In this document: positions 39,458 through 48,083 of the stretch, one piece after another
Position numbering within the stretch: position 1 is the stretch's first letter
How the letters are laid out: each line of letters starts with the position of its first letter
Assembly (NCBI GenBank): GCA_040752195.1
Contig: JBFMFC010000005.1
Coordinates: 62,001-126,000 of the forward strand
Source: DSNY01 sp040752195
Lineage (GTDB): Bacteria > Pseudomonadota > Gammaproteobacteria > Burkholderiales > Burkholderiaceae_F
DNA: 64,000 nt
Direction of reading: 5' to 3'
Notes under the pieces: generated by a model
The model's database searches: none
What the model was told of the DNA's origin: nothing
Seen by the model: the letters and a program-made list of their open reading frames with translations, nothing else
Program-made: the position numbers and the translations under genes

Positions 39458-40420
39458 ATGGACGCACGCACCGATTCGCGCCCCGAGCTGTACGCGCCGG
39501 TCGAGCCGTACGACAGCGGGATGCTGCCGCTCGACGACGTCCACACCATGTACTGGGAGACGAGCGGCAATGCGCACGGCGTGCCGGTGGTGTTCCTGCA
39601 CGGCGGACCCGGCGGCGGCAGCTCGCCCGAGCACCGGCGCTTCTTCGATCCGGACTTCTTCCGCATCGTGCTGTTCGATCAGCGCGGTGCGGGCGCGTCG
39701 AGGCCCGTCGGCGAGGTGACGAACAACACGACCGCACACCTGGTGCGCGACATCGAAAAGCTGCGCAGCTACCTCGGCGTGCAGCGCTGGCTCGTGTTCG
39801 GCGGGTCGTGGGGCAGCACGCTCGGGCTGGCCTACGGCGAGGCAGTGCCGGAGCGCTGCCTGGGATTCGTGCTGCGCGGGATCTTTCTCGGCCGCGGCTC
39901 CGAGATCGACTGGTTCCTGTACGGACTGCGCAACGTCTTTCCCGAGGCGTGGCGCCGGTTCGCCGAGATGTTGCCGGCGGCCGAGCGCGGCGATCTGCTG
40001 CGCGGATATCTGAAGCGGCTGTTCGATCCCGACCCGCGCGTACACTTGCCGTTCGCGCGCGCCTGGAGCGAGTACGAGGGAAGCTGCTCCACGCTGCTGC
40101 CGAATCCGGAGCTGGTGCGGCACTTCGCCGACGAGGCGCTCGGCCTGGCGCGGCTCGAGGCGCACTACTTCGCGCACCGCTGCTTCCTCGCGCCCGACCA
40201 GTTGCTCAACAACCTGTATCGCGTCCGCCATCTGCCGGCCGCGATCGTGCAGGCCCGCTACGACATGGTCTGCCCGATCGTCAACGCCGACGAGCTGGCG
40301 CGCGGGTGGCCGAGCGCGCGCTACACCGTCGTGCCCGACGCCGGGCACTCGGTCTGGGAGCCGCCGGTGCGCGCCGCGGTCCTGCGCGAAGTCGAGCGCT
40401 TCAAGCAGCTGCTGGCATAG
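39458..40420 (+). CDS. pip: Prolyl aminopeptidase
   Basis: A 320-residue alpha/beta hydrolase of peptidase family S33. HGGPGGGSSPEHRRFFDP is the oxyanion region, the nucleophile is Ser117 in GGSWGSTLG, the Asp lies in QARYDMVCP and the His in DAGHSVWEP. It removes N-terminal proline from peptides in the cytoplasm. ATG 39458 gives the normal family length; ATG 39449 is 9 bases upstream and overlaps the palindrome. No Shine-Dalgarno is visible. The next gene starts 5 bases after its stop. Confidence 0.93.
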   Translation: MDARTDSRPELYAPVEPYDSGMLPLDDVHTMYWETSGNAHGVPVVFLHGGPGGGSSPEHRRFFDPDFFRIVLFDQRGAGASRPVGEVTNNTTAHLVRDIEKLRSYLGVQRWLVFGGSWGSTLGLAYGEAVPERCLGFVLRGIFLGRGSEIDWFLYGLRNVFPEAWRRFAEMLPAAERGDLLRGYLKRLFDPDPRVHLPFARAWSEYEGSCSTLLPNPELVRHFADEALGLARLEAHYFAHRCFLAPDQLLNNLYRVRHLPAAIVQARYDMVCPIVNADELARGWPSARYTVVPDAGHSVWEPPVRAAVLREVERFKQLLA

Positions 40421-40425
40421 ATCCG

Positions 40426-41214
40426 ATGCCGCGCTTTGCCGCCAACCTGAGCACGCTGTACCCGGAGCACGCGCTCGTGGATCGCGCAGCGGCCGCCGCA
40501 CGCGACGGCTTTGCTGCGGTCGAGGTGCAGTCGCCGTACGCGGTCGACGCGACCGAGTTCAGGCGCGCGCTCGACGATGCGCGCGTGCAACTCCTGCTGA
40601 TGAACGCGCCGCAGGGCGACTACGACGCCGGCGAGCGCGGCTTGGCCGCGCTGCCCGGACGCGAGAGGGAGTTCGAAGCTTCGATCGCGCAGGGGCTCGA
40701 CTACGCGCGCACGGTGGGCTCGCCGCGGCTGCACGTGATGGCCGGGCGCCCGCCGGCCGACTGCGCGCCCGACGAGTGTCTGCGCGCGTATCTGCGCAAC
40801 CTCGCCTACGCGTGCGACACGCTGCGTCCGCACGGCATCACGGTAACGATCGAGCCGATCAACACGCGCGACATGCCCGGCTACTATCTGACCCGCCAGG
40901 AGCAGGGGGCCGACGTGATCGCGGCATTGCACAAGGCCAACCTCGGTCTGCAACTGGACTTCTACCACTTGCAGATCATGGAGGGCGATCTGGCGCGACA
41001 CCTGGAGCGCTATTTCCCGCTCGTCGCGCACGTGCAGATCGCCGGCGTTCCCGAGCGGCACGAGCCGGACGTCGGAGAAATCAACTACCCGTACCTGTTC
41101 CGCCTGCTCGACCGGCTCGGGTACGCCGGCTGGGTCGGCTGCGAATACCGGCCGGCGCGCGGAACGGCGCCTGGCGGCACCTCGGCCGGGCTGGGCTGGC
41201 TGCGGCGCGTCTGA
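40426..41214 (+). CDS. hyi: Hydroxypyruvate isomerase-family protein
   Basis: A 262-residue TIM-barrel protein of the Hyi/OtnI family. Family motifs are MPRFAANLSTLYPE, LLMNAPQGDYDAGERGLAALPGRE and LHVMAGRPP. The two metal and catalytic Glu residues lie in VTIEPINTRDMPGYYL and VGCEYRPA. Members isomerise hydroxypyruvate and tartronate semialdehyde or 2-oxo-tetronates in glyoxylate and sugar-acid breakdown. It follows pip in an apparent operon with no obvious functional link; no other glyoxylate genes are nearby. Confidence 0.82.
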   Translation: MPRFAANLSTLYPEHALVDRAAAAARDGFAAVEVQSPYAVDATEFRRALDDARVQLLLMNAPQGDYDAGERGLAALPGREREFEASIAQGLDYARTVGSPRLHVMAGRPPADCAPDECLRAYLRNLAYACDTLRPHGITVTIEPINTRDMPGYYLTRQEQGADVIAALHKANLGLQLDFYHLQIMEGDLARHLERYFPLVAHVQIAGVPERHEPDVGEINYPYLFRLLDRLGYAGWVGCEYRPARGTAPGGTSAGLGWLRRV

Positions 41215-41254
41215 CGTTTCGCATCGGCGCGCGCATCTCGCCCAAGCGAGGTGA

Positions 41255-41283
41255 TTCACGCCGCCGCGGCCCTGGGCTAGGAT
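41255..41283 (+). promoter_or_regulatory. Predicted promoter of the CBS-domain gene
   Basis: TTCACG (41255-41260) and TAGGAT (41278-41283) each match four of six consensus bases and are separated by exactly 17 bases. The pair lies 38 bases before the CBS start codon, with a GAGGGGAGA Shine-Dalgarno in between. No other promoter candidate is as good in this gap. Confidence 0.45.
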
Positions 41284-41321
41284 CGTTGCACGTCGTGGGC
41301 GACGGCGAGGGGAGACCAACG

Positions 41322-41774
41322 ATGAAAGTCAGCGACATCCTGCGGGTCAAGGGCAACGCGCTGTTCACGGTGACACCGAATCACACGCTGTGGTCGGTGG
41401 TGCAGACGATGGCCGAAAAGGACATCGGCTCGGTAGTGGTGATGGAGCATGGCGAACTGGTCGGCATGCTGACTTTCCGCGAGCTCATCAAGACGCTCTA
41501 CGAGAACAAGGGGTCGATCGGCGATCGGCTCGTGCGCAGCGTGATGGACGACTCGCCGCTGACGACGACGCCGGACACCGACGTCAACGAAGTGCGCCGC
41601 CTGATGCTGGAAAGCCACGTGCGCTACCTGCCGGTGCTCAACGGGCGCGCGCTCGAGGGCGTGATCTCTTTCTACGACGTGGCCAAGGCGGTGCTCGAGG
41701 AGCAGAGCTTCGAGAACCGCATGCTCAAGGCCTACATCCGCGACTGGCCCGAGCAGGAGTCGGTCAGCGGCTGA
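41322..41774 (+). CDS. CBS-domain pair protein
   Basis: A 150-residue protein made almost entirely of two CBS domains (HTLWSVVQTMAEKDIGSVVVMEHGELVGMLTFREL; DTDVNEVRRLMLESHVRYLPVLNGRALEGVISFYDVAKAVLEEQSFENR). CBS pairs bind adenosine nucleotides such as AMP, ATP or SAM and regulate partner proteins; this stand-alone protein has no catalytic domain. A short basic tail follows. The partner is unknown. Confidence 0.85.
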   Translation: MKVSDILRVKGNALFTVTPNHTLWSVVQTMAEKDIGSVVVMEHGELVGMLTFRELIKTLYENKGSIGDRLVRSVMDDSPLTTTPDTDVNEVRRLMLESHVRYLPVLNGRALEGVISFYDVAKAVLEEQSFENRMLKAYIRDWPEQESVSG

Positions 41775-42143
41775 CGCCCGCGCTTCGCCGGCGTCGGCGT
41801 GGCGCCCGCCGGCCCGGGCACGCCGCCGCCGGAGGCGACGGCCGCGGCCCGCTGCTAGACCAACGGATGGCGCTGCCGGCGGCGTCGCTCGCGTTGGCGA
41901 CCGCTGCCTGAGGCGCAGCGAACCGCGGGTATCAATGCGCGCGACCGCAGCAGGGCACGCTGGACCGCTGCGCGTCGCCCTCTACGATGGCGGGCACGAT
42001 GCGTCGCCGCCAATGGCTCCACGTCCCGGTTCGATTTCATGCCAGAGCGCCCGCCGACGGCGCGGCACGGCTTGCGACGAACGCGTTTCGCTGACGCAAG
42101 GTCTTTCGGCTCGCACGACAACCACCACCGAGGGGTCCCGGCC
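41775..42143. other. Gene-free stretch before the LplT-PlsC gene
   Basis: About 370 G/C-rich bases with no convincing gene. A weak promoter-like pair, TGGACC (41961-41966) and TACGAT (41983-41988) with a 16-base spacer, could serve the downstream gene. Around 41790-41840 there are several imperfect complementary G/C blocks that may form hairpins, but none is followed by a T-run. Confidence 0.35.
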
Positions 42144-44033
42144 GTGTCTTCCTCCGGACAGTTCGCGCTGCTCGCGCAGCGGCGCTTCGCGCCGTTCTTC
42201 TCGGCGCAGTTCCTTGGTGCGGCCAACGACAATGTCTTCAAGTATGCGTTCACGCTGCTCGTCACCTACAGGGCGGCCGATTACTCGACGCTCGCGCCGG
42301 CGCTCGCGGTCAACCTGATCGCGGCGCTGTTCGTGCTGCCGTTCCTGCTGTTCTCGGCGACCAGCGGGCAGCTCGCCGACAAGTACGACAAGGCGCGACT
42401 GATGCGGCTGGTCAAGCTGTTCGAGGTCGCGATCATGCTGGCCGGCGCCTGGGGCTTCTGGACGCAGCGTTTCGAAGTGCTGCTCGCGTGCACTTTCCTG
42501 ATGGGGCTGCACTCGACGCTGTTCGGCCCGGTCAAATACGCCTACCTGCCGCAGGTGCTGACGCCGACCGAGATCGTCGGCGGCAACGGACTGGTCGAGA
42601 TGGGCACCTTCGTCGCGATCCTGCTCGGCACGATGACCGCCGGCGCGCTGATCGACGCCGGCCCGGCAGGCCACCTGTACGCCGCCGCCGTCTGCGTGGC
42701 GCTCGCGCTGGCCGGGCTGGCGGCCAGCCTTGCGATCCCGTCGGCAGCGCCTTCGGATCCGAAGCTCGCGATCGACTGGAACCCGCTTCGCGTCACATGG
42801 CGCAACGTGCAGGTCGCGCGGCGCGACCGCGCGGTGTTCCTGTCGGTGCTCGGCATCTCGTGGCTGTGGTTCTTCGGCGCAGTGTTCCTCACCCAGTTCC
42901 CCCAGTTCGCGCAGCACACGCTGCGCGGCGATCCGGCGGTGGCGACGCTGCTGCTGGCGGTGTTCTCGACCGGCATCGGGGCGGGCTCGCTCGCCTGCGA
43001 CCGCATGTCCCGCCACCAGGTCGAGATCGGGCTCGTTCCCTTCGGCTCGATCGGCATGTCGGTGTTCACCGTCGACCTGTACTTCGCGGCGCATGGCCTG
43101 CCGGCGAGCGCCCCGCTGACCGCGGCTCAGTTCCTCGCGGCCCCCGCGCACTGGCGCGTGCTCGCGGACCTGTTCCTGATCGCGTTGTTCGCCGGTTTCT
43201 ACAGCGTTCCGTTGTACGCGCTGATCCAGACGCGCAGCGAGGCCACCCATCGGGCGCGCATCATCGCTTCGAACAACATCCTGAACGCCGTCTTCCTCGT
43301 CTTTGCCGCGGGCTTCGCCGCGCTCGCGCTCGGGCCGCTCGGGCTGTCGACTCCGCAGCTGTTCCTGCTGACCGCGCTGCTCAATGTGCTGGTCGCGGCC
43401 TACATCTACACGCTGGTGCCGGAGTTCCTGCTGCGCTTCCTGTCGTGGCTGCTCGTCAGCGCGGTCTACCGCGTTCAACGACAGGGGGTCGAGCGCATTC
43501 CGGCCCGAGGGCCGGCCCTGATCGTCAGCAACCACGTGAGCTACGTCGACGCGCTGGTGCTGATGGCGATCAGCCCGCGCCCGATCCGCTTCGTGATGGA
43601 CTCTGCCATTTTCCGCATTCCGGTGCTTTCGTGGCTGTTTCGCCAAGTCAAGGCGATCCCGATCGCGCCGGCCAAGGTGGACGCCGCGCTGATGGAGCGC
43701 GCATTCGAGCGCGTGTCGGAAGCGCTGCGCGACGGGCAACTTGTCTGCATCTTTCCGGAAGGGCGGATCACCGACGACGGCGAGATCGGTCCGTTCCGCC
43801 CGGGCATCGCGCGCATCCTCGAGCGCGACCCGGTGCCGGTGATTCCGGTCGCGCTGCAGGGGCTGTGGGGATCGTTCTTCTCGCGCCGGGGCGGAGCGGC
43901 CATGACGAAGCCTTTCCGCCGCGGGCTGTTCTCGAAGATCGGCGTCGCGGTCGGCGTCCCGGTCGCGCCGGCCGACGCGACACCCGAAGCGCTCCGCGCG
44001 ATGGTCGCCGCGCTGCGCGGCGACTGGAAGTGA
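42144..44033 (+). CDS. LplT-like MFS flippase fused to a PlsC-like acyltransferase
   Basis: A 629-residue two-domain protein. Residues 1-~430 form an MFS transporter of the lysophospholipid-flippase type (LGAANDNVFKYAFTLLVTYR; LLFSATSGQLADKYDKARLMR). Residues ~450-629 form a glycerolipid acyltransferase with NHVSYVDALV and FPEGRITDDGEI. In E. coli LplT and the Aas acyltransferase-ligase are separate; here transport and acylation are joined but the AMP-forming acyl-ligase domain is missing. It probably re-acylates lysophospholipid brought to the inner leaflet. GTG 42144 is preferred because the family begins near SSSGQFALLAQRRF; ATG 42039 is an alternative. Confidence 0.82.
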   Translation: MSSSGQFALLAQRRFAPFFSAQFLGAANDNVFKYAFTLLVTYRAADYSTLAPALAVNLIAALFVLPFLLFSATSGQLADKYDKARLMRLVKLFEVAIMLAGAWGFWTQRFEVLLACTFLMGLHSTLFGPVKYAYLPQVLTPTEIVGGNGLVEMGTFVAILLGTMTAGALIDAGPAGHLYAAAVCVALALAGLAASLAIPSAAPSDPKLAIDWNPLRVTWRNVQVARRDRAVFLSVLGISWLWFFGAVFLTQFPQFAQHTLRGDPAVATLLLAVFSTGIGAGSLACDRMSRHQVEIGLVPFGSIGMSVFTVDLYFAAHGLPASAPLTAAQFLAAPAHWRVLADLFLIALFAGFYSVPLYALIQTRSEATHRARIIASNNILNAVFLVFAAGFAALALGPLGLSTPQLFLLTALLNVLVAAYIYTLVPEFLLRFLSWLLVSAVYRVQRQGVERIPARGPALIVSNHVSYVDALVLMAISPRPIRFVMDSAIFRIPVLSWLFRQVKAIPIAPAKVDAALMERAFERVSEALRDGQLVCIFPEGRITDDGEIGPFRPGIARILERDPVPVIPVALQGLWGSFFSRRGGAAMTKPFRRGLFSKIGVAVGVPVAPADATPEALRAMVAALRGDWK

Positions 44034-44086
44034 AAGCGCGTCGCTCGGCGCGCCACTAGAATCCAACCGTTATCGAGAGACGCTTC

Positions 44087-45196
44087 ATGGCCGGTTCGAC
44101 GTTCGGGCATCTGCTTCGGGTCACCAACTTCGGCGAATCGCACGGCCCGGCGATCGGCTGCGTGATCGACGGCTGTCCGCCGGGGCTGGCGCTGTCCGCG
44201 GACGATCTGCAGCCGGATCTGGACCGGCGCAAGCCGGGCACGTCGCGCCACGTGACACAGCGGCGCGAGTCGGACCGCGTCGAGATCCTGTCGGGCGTGT
44301 TCGAGGGGCGAACGACCGGCACGCCGATCGCGCTGCTGATCCGCAACGAGGACCAGCGCAGCAGCGACTACGCGAACCTCCTCGACACGTTCCGACCCGG
44401 CCACGCCGACTACACCTACTGGCGCAAGTACGGCATTCGCGACCCGCGCGGCGGCGGACGCTCGTCGGCCCGGTTGACCGCGCCGATGGTCGCCGCCGGC
44501 GCGGTCGCGAAGAAGTGGCTGCGCGAGCGTTACGGCACGCGTGTGCGCGGCTGCCTTCAGCAGCTCGGCGAGATCGAGATTCCCTTCGTCGCATGGGAGC
44601 ACGCGGAGAGCAACCCGTTCTTCGCGCCGAACGAGGCAATCGTTCCTCGACTCGAGGCGTACATGGACGCGCTGCGCAAGCAGGGCGACTCGTGCGGTGC
44701 GCGCCTGCGCGTGAGCGCGACCGGCGTGCCGGTCGGGCTGGGCGCGCCGCTGTACGACAAGCTCGACGCCGACATTGCCTACGCGATGATGGGCATCAAC
44801 GCCGTGAAAGGCGTCGAGATCGGCAGCGGCTTCGGTGCGGTCGTGCAAAAGGGCAGCGAACACGGCGACGAGCTGACACCGCAAGGCTTTCTGTCGAATC
44901 ACGCCGGCGGCGTGCTCGGCGGCATTTCAACGGGGCAGGACATCGAGGTGTCGATCGCGATCAAGCCGACATCGAGCATCCGCTTGCCGCGCCGCTCGAT
45001 CGACCGCAACAATCGGCCGGTGACGGTCGAGACGCACGGCCGCCACGACCCGTGCGTCGGCATTCGCGCCACACCGATCGCCGAGGCGATGCTGGCGCTG
45101 GTGCTGATGGACCACGCGCTGCTGCATCGCGCGCAGAACGCCGACGTCGAGCTGCCGGTGCCGCCGATCCCCGCGCGTGCGCCGAAGGACGCATGA
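44087..45196 (+). CDS. aroC: Chorismate synthase
   Basis: A 369-residue AroC with the three family signatures: GESHGPAIGCVIDGCPPGL, GRSSARLTAPMVAAGAVAKKWL and the C-terminal RHDPCVGIRATPIAEAMLALVLMDH. It converts 5-enolpyruvylshikimate 3-phosphate to chorismate using reduced FMN, supplying the aromatic amino acids, folate and quinones. TAGAAT (44057-44062) is a possible -10 box 25 bases upstream of the ATG. The stop overlaps the next start (ATGA). Confidence 0.97.
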   Translation: MAGSTFGHLLRVTNFGESHGPAIGCVIDGCPPGLALSADDLQPDLDRRKPGTSRHVTQRRESDRVEILSGVFEGRTTGTPIALLIRNEDQRSSDYANLLDTFRPGHADYTYWRKYGIRDPRGGGRSSARLTAPMVAAGAVAKKWLRERYGTRVRGCLQQLGEIEIPFVAWEHAESNPFFAPNEAIVPRLEAYMDALRKQGDSCGARLRVSATGVPVGLGAPLYDKLDADIAYAMMGINAVKGVEIGSGFGAVVQKGSEHGDELTPQGFLSNHAGGVLGGISTGQDIEVSIAIKPTSSIRLPRRSIDRNNRPVTVETHGRHDPCVGIRATPIAEAMLALVLMDHALLHRAQNADVELPVPPIPARAPKDA

Positions 45197-46395
45197 CGGG
45201 GCAAGCGGCCGCCGCGCGCGCCGTTGACTGGCGGCTCGGCGCCTTCTTCGCCGCGTACTTCGCGACCGCCGGCGTTTTCGCACCGTACCTTCCGCTGTAT
45301 CTGGAAAGCCGCGGCCTGACCGCGGCACAGATCGGCATCGTGCTGGCGATGACGCAGGGCATGCGCGTGGTCGGCCCGAACTTGTGGGGCTATCTGGCCG
45401 ACCGCACGTCGCACCGCGTCGCGATCCTGCGCTGGACGGCGCTCGCGACGTGCGCGTGCTTTGCGCCGATCCTGCTGGCGGGCGGATTCGGCTGGGTCTT
45501 CGCCGTGATGTTCGCGTTCAACCTGTTCATCACGGCGCAGATCCCGGTCGGCGAATCGATCACCGCCGCGTGCCTGCGAATGGACGGCTCCGGCCCTTCA
45601 CGGTACGGGCGTCTGCGTGCGTGGGGATCGTTCGGCTTCGTCGCGCTCGTGCTGGCCGCGGGGCCGCTTTTCGACTGGGCCGGTATCGCCTGGCAGCCCC
45701 ACGTCGGGCTGGCACTGCTCGCGCTGTTGGCGGCGACGACTTTCTTGATCCGGGAACCGCGCCACGACGCGTCCCAGCATCCGGGGGTGTCGGTGCGCAC
45801 GCGGCTCGGCGAGCCGCGCGTTCGCTGGTTCCTTGCGTCGGCGGCGCTGATGGTGTTCGCGCACGGCGCGTTCTACACGTACTTCTCGCTGTACCTGGCG
45901 CAGCTCGGCTACAGCAAGACGCAGATCGGCGCCTTCTGGGTCGTCGGCGTCGTCGCCGAGATCGTCTTTTTCTACACGCAAGGGACGTTCTTCGCGCGCT
46001 ACGGCGCGTTCCGGCTGCTGGCGGCGAGCTTCGTGCTCGCGGCGCTGCGCTTTTTGCTGATCGCCGAGTTCGCGCATCTCTGGCTTCTGCTGCTGGTCGC
46101 GCAGCTTCTGCACGCCGCAAGCTTCGCCGTTCATCACAGCGCGTCGATCCTGACGATCCAGCAGTGGTTCGCGGGGCGCGCCAGCGCTCGCGGCCAAGCG
46201 CTCTACATCAGCGTCGGATACGGCGTCGGCGGAACGGCCGGCAGCCTTGTCGCCGCATGGCTGTGGTCCGCGTTCGGACCGTCCGCGGCGTTCCTGTCGA
46301 GCAGCGCGGCGGCGCTTGCCGGCTGGTGGGCCGTGCAGCGCACGCGTACGCTGGATCGCGCCGCGCACGCGCACGCGGCCGCATCGACAGGTTGA
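45193..46395 (+). CDS. MFS transporter (HcaT-like group)
   Basis: A 400-residue membrane protein with twelve hydrophobic helices in two halves. FFAAYFATAGVFAPYLPLYLES and YGRLRAWGSFGFVALVLAAG match the MFS_1-like family that includes the phenylpropionate transporter HcaT. The loop motif GYLADRTSHR is the MFS signature between helices 2 and 3. The substrate is uncertain. The start overlaps the aroC stop, so it is cotranscribed with it. Confidence 0.85.
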   Translation: MTGQAAAARAVDWRLGAFFAAYFATAGVFAPYLPLYLESRGLTAAQIGIVLAMTQGMRVVGPNLWGYLADRTSHRVAILRWTALATCACFAPILLAGGFGWVFAVMFAFNLFITAQIPVGESITAACLRMDGSGPSRYGRLRAWGSFGFVALVLAAGPLFDWAGIAWQPHVGLALLALLAATTFLIREPRHDASQHPGVSVRTRLGEPRVRWFLASAALMVFAHGAFYTYFSLYLAQLGYSKTQIGAFWVVGVVAEIVFFYTQGTFFARYGAFRLLAASFVLAALRFLLIAEFAHLWLLLLVAQLLHAASFAVHHSASILTIQQWFAGRASARGQALYISVGYGVGGTAGSLVAAWLWSAFGPSAAFLSSSAAALAGWWAVQRTRTLDRAAHAHAAASTG

Positions 46396-46410
46396 TACGG
46401 AGGAGTTCGG

Positions 46411-47232
46411 ATGTTGAACAAGGCCACACGGCGCCGCCTCGCATGGACCGCGTTCGGGGCGGCGCTGGCGATCACCGGTTGCCAGACCGTGCAGACGACG
46501 CGCGGCGGCGTCGTTGGCGTCGAACGCCCGCAGCGAATGGCGATTTCGGCGCAACAGGTCGACAGCGTCGCGCGCCAGCAGTATGCGCAGATCCTCGAGG
46601 AGGCCGACCGGAAGGGACGGCTGAATCGCGATACGAGGCAGACGGAGCGCGTCCGCGCGATCGCGCATCGGCTGATCCCGCAAACGGCGGTCTTCCGCGA
46701 AGACGCGCTCGGCTGGCAGTGGGAGATCAACGTGATCACGTCCGACCAGATCAACGCGTGGTGCATGCCCGGCGGAAAGATCGCCGTGTACACGGGACTG
46801 ATCGAGAAGCTCAGGATCAGCGACGACGAGCTGGCGGCGGTGATCGGGCACGAGATCGCGCATGCGTTGCGCGAGCACGCACGCGAACGCATGTCGCGCC
46901 AGATGGCCACCGGGGTCGGGCTCGCGGCGATCGAGATCCTCACCGGCGTGCGTCTCGGCGATCTGGGCCAGATGCTTGCGCAGAGCATGTTCGTGCTGCC
47001 GAACAGCCGCGAGAACGAACAGGAGGCCGACCGGATCGGCGTCGAACTCGCGGCGCGTGCAGGCTACGACCCGCGCGCGGCCGTCACGCTGTGGAACAAG
47101 ATGGCCGGGCAGGGCGGGAGTCAGCCGCCCCAGTGGCTGTCGACACACCCGTCGCACGAAACGCGCATCCGCGACCTGCAGGCGTACTCGCAGCGGGTGC
47201 TGCCGCTGTACGAACAGGCGAAGCGGCGCTAG
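46411..47232 (+). CDS. M48-family metallopeptidase lipoprotein (LoiP/YggG-like)
   Basis: A 273-residue lipoprotein (lipobox AITGC, Cys24) with an M48 metalloprotease domain. The zinc ligands are the two His of HEIAHAL and the Glu of ENEQEADRIG; WCMPGGKIAVYTGLI is typical of the periplasmic LoiP/YggG group. It probably degrades misfolded or damaged envelope proteins. It follows the MFS gene by 15 bases and converges with the dioxygenase gene, overlapping its end by 4 bases. Confidence 0.9.
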   Translation: MLNKATRRRLAWTAFGAALAITGCQTVQTTRGGVVGVERPQRMAISAQQVDSVARQQYAQILEEADRKGRLNRDTRQTERVRAIAHRLIPQTAVFREDALGWQWEINVITSDQINAWCMPGGKIAVYTGLIEKLRISDDELAAVIGHEIAHALREHARERMSRQMATGVGLAAIEILTGVRLGDLGQMLAQSMFVLPNSRENEQEADRIGVELAARAGYDPRAAVTLWNKMAGQGGSQPPQWLSTHPSHETRIRDLQAYSQRVLPLYEQAKRR

Positions 47233-47912
47233 CCGACGATCAGATCGACCGTGGCACTGAGCCGCGTGGCCTGCGCGAGCGGATGGGTCGATTGCGTAGG
47301 CTGCAGCTTGAGCGTCACCGCGGCGCGCTCGGTTTCGTCGAGCTGCCGATAGAGGAAGTCGCGCGCGTTGTCTGGATGGGCGTCCAGATACAGCTGGGTC
47401 GGCAGCGTCGGCATGCCGGCCGCCGCGACACGCACGTGGATGTGCGGCGTACGGCCGGGGTAGGGCACCGGCTCGATGGTTCGGAAGTGAAACGCGCCCG
47501 CCGCGTCGGTGGTGGTCGTGCCGTAGCCCTGGAAGTGGGGGTCGCGCTTGTCCACCGCGCCGCCTGCCGGGTGGTGATAGACGGCGTTGGCGTCGCACTG
47601 CCAGATCTCGACCAGCGCGCCCGCGACCGGCGCGCCGCGCGCCGTCAACACGCGCCCGGTCAGGTACAGCGGGGTACCGCGGCTCAGGACGCGCCCGTTC
47701 TCGACGGTGAGCAGGTCGGCATCGGTGGCGCGCGGACGCTCCGATGCATCGCGCGGGTAAAACGGCCCGAGCGTCTGGCGCGGCGTCGAGCGCAGAGGGT
47801 TCGCGGTCTGCGCCTGCGCGGCATGAAAGCCCGCAGCCAGCGGCAGGCCTGCCAGCGCCGCGAGCGCGTGACGCCGGCGCAGCGTCGACAGGTTGTTCGG
47901 GCGATCGTTCAT
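47229..47912 (-). CDS. Exported intradiol ring-cleavage dioxygenase
   Basis: A 227-residue protein of the protocatechuate/catechol dioxygenase fold. Iron ligands are suggested by Tyr in AVYHHPAG and by Tyr, His and His in YPGRTPHIHV. The N-terminus (TLRRRHALAALAGLPLAAG, cleavage near AQA) looks like a twin-arginine signal, so it acts outside the cytoplasm, unlike classical ring-cleavage enzymes. No aromatic catabolic genes are nearby; the substrate is unknown. Confidence 0.85.
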   Translation of the reverse strand: MNDRPNNLSTLRRRHALAALAGLPLAAGFHAAQAQTANPLRSTPRQTLGPFYPRDASERPRATDADLLTVENGRVLSRGTPLYLTGRVLTARGAPVAGALVEIWQCDANAVYHHPAGGAVDKRDPHFQGYGTTTTDAAGAFHFRTIEPVPYPGRTPHIHVRVAAAGMPTLPTQLYLDAHPDNARDFLYRQLDETERAAVTLKLQPTQSTHPLAQATRLSATVDLIVG

Positions 47913-48083
47913 CGGCGCTCCCGCGTGTGCAGTGTCCCTCAGACCCAGCGGCGGTTGCGCCGGTTCCGCAGCCTGCCATGACGCATCGCCGCGGGTGGAC
48001 GAAACCCAATCTCCACGCGGGTTTGCGTGGATGCGCGTGGCATAATCGACGCACGCCGCGCGCACCGCGCACCGCACTCCGAC

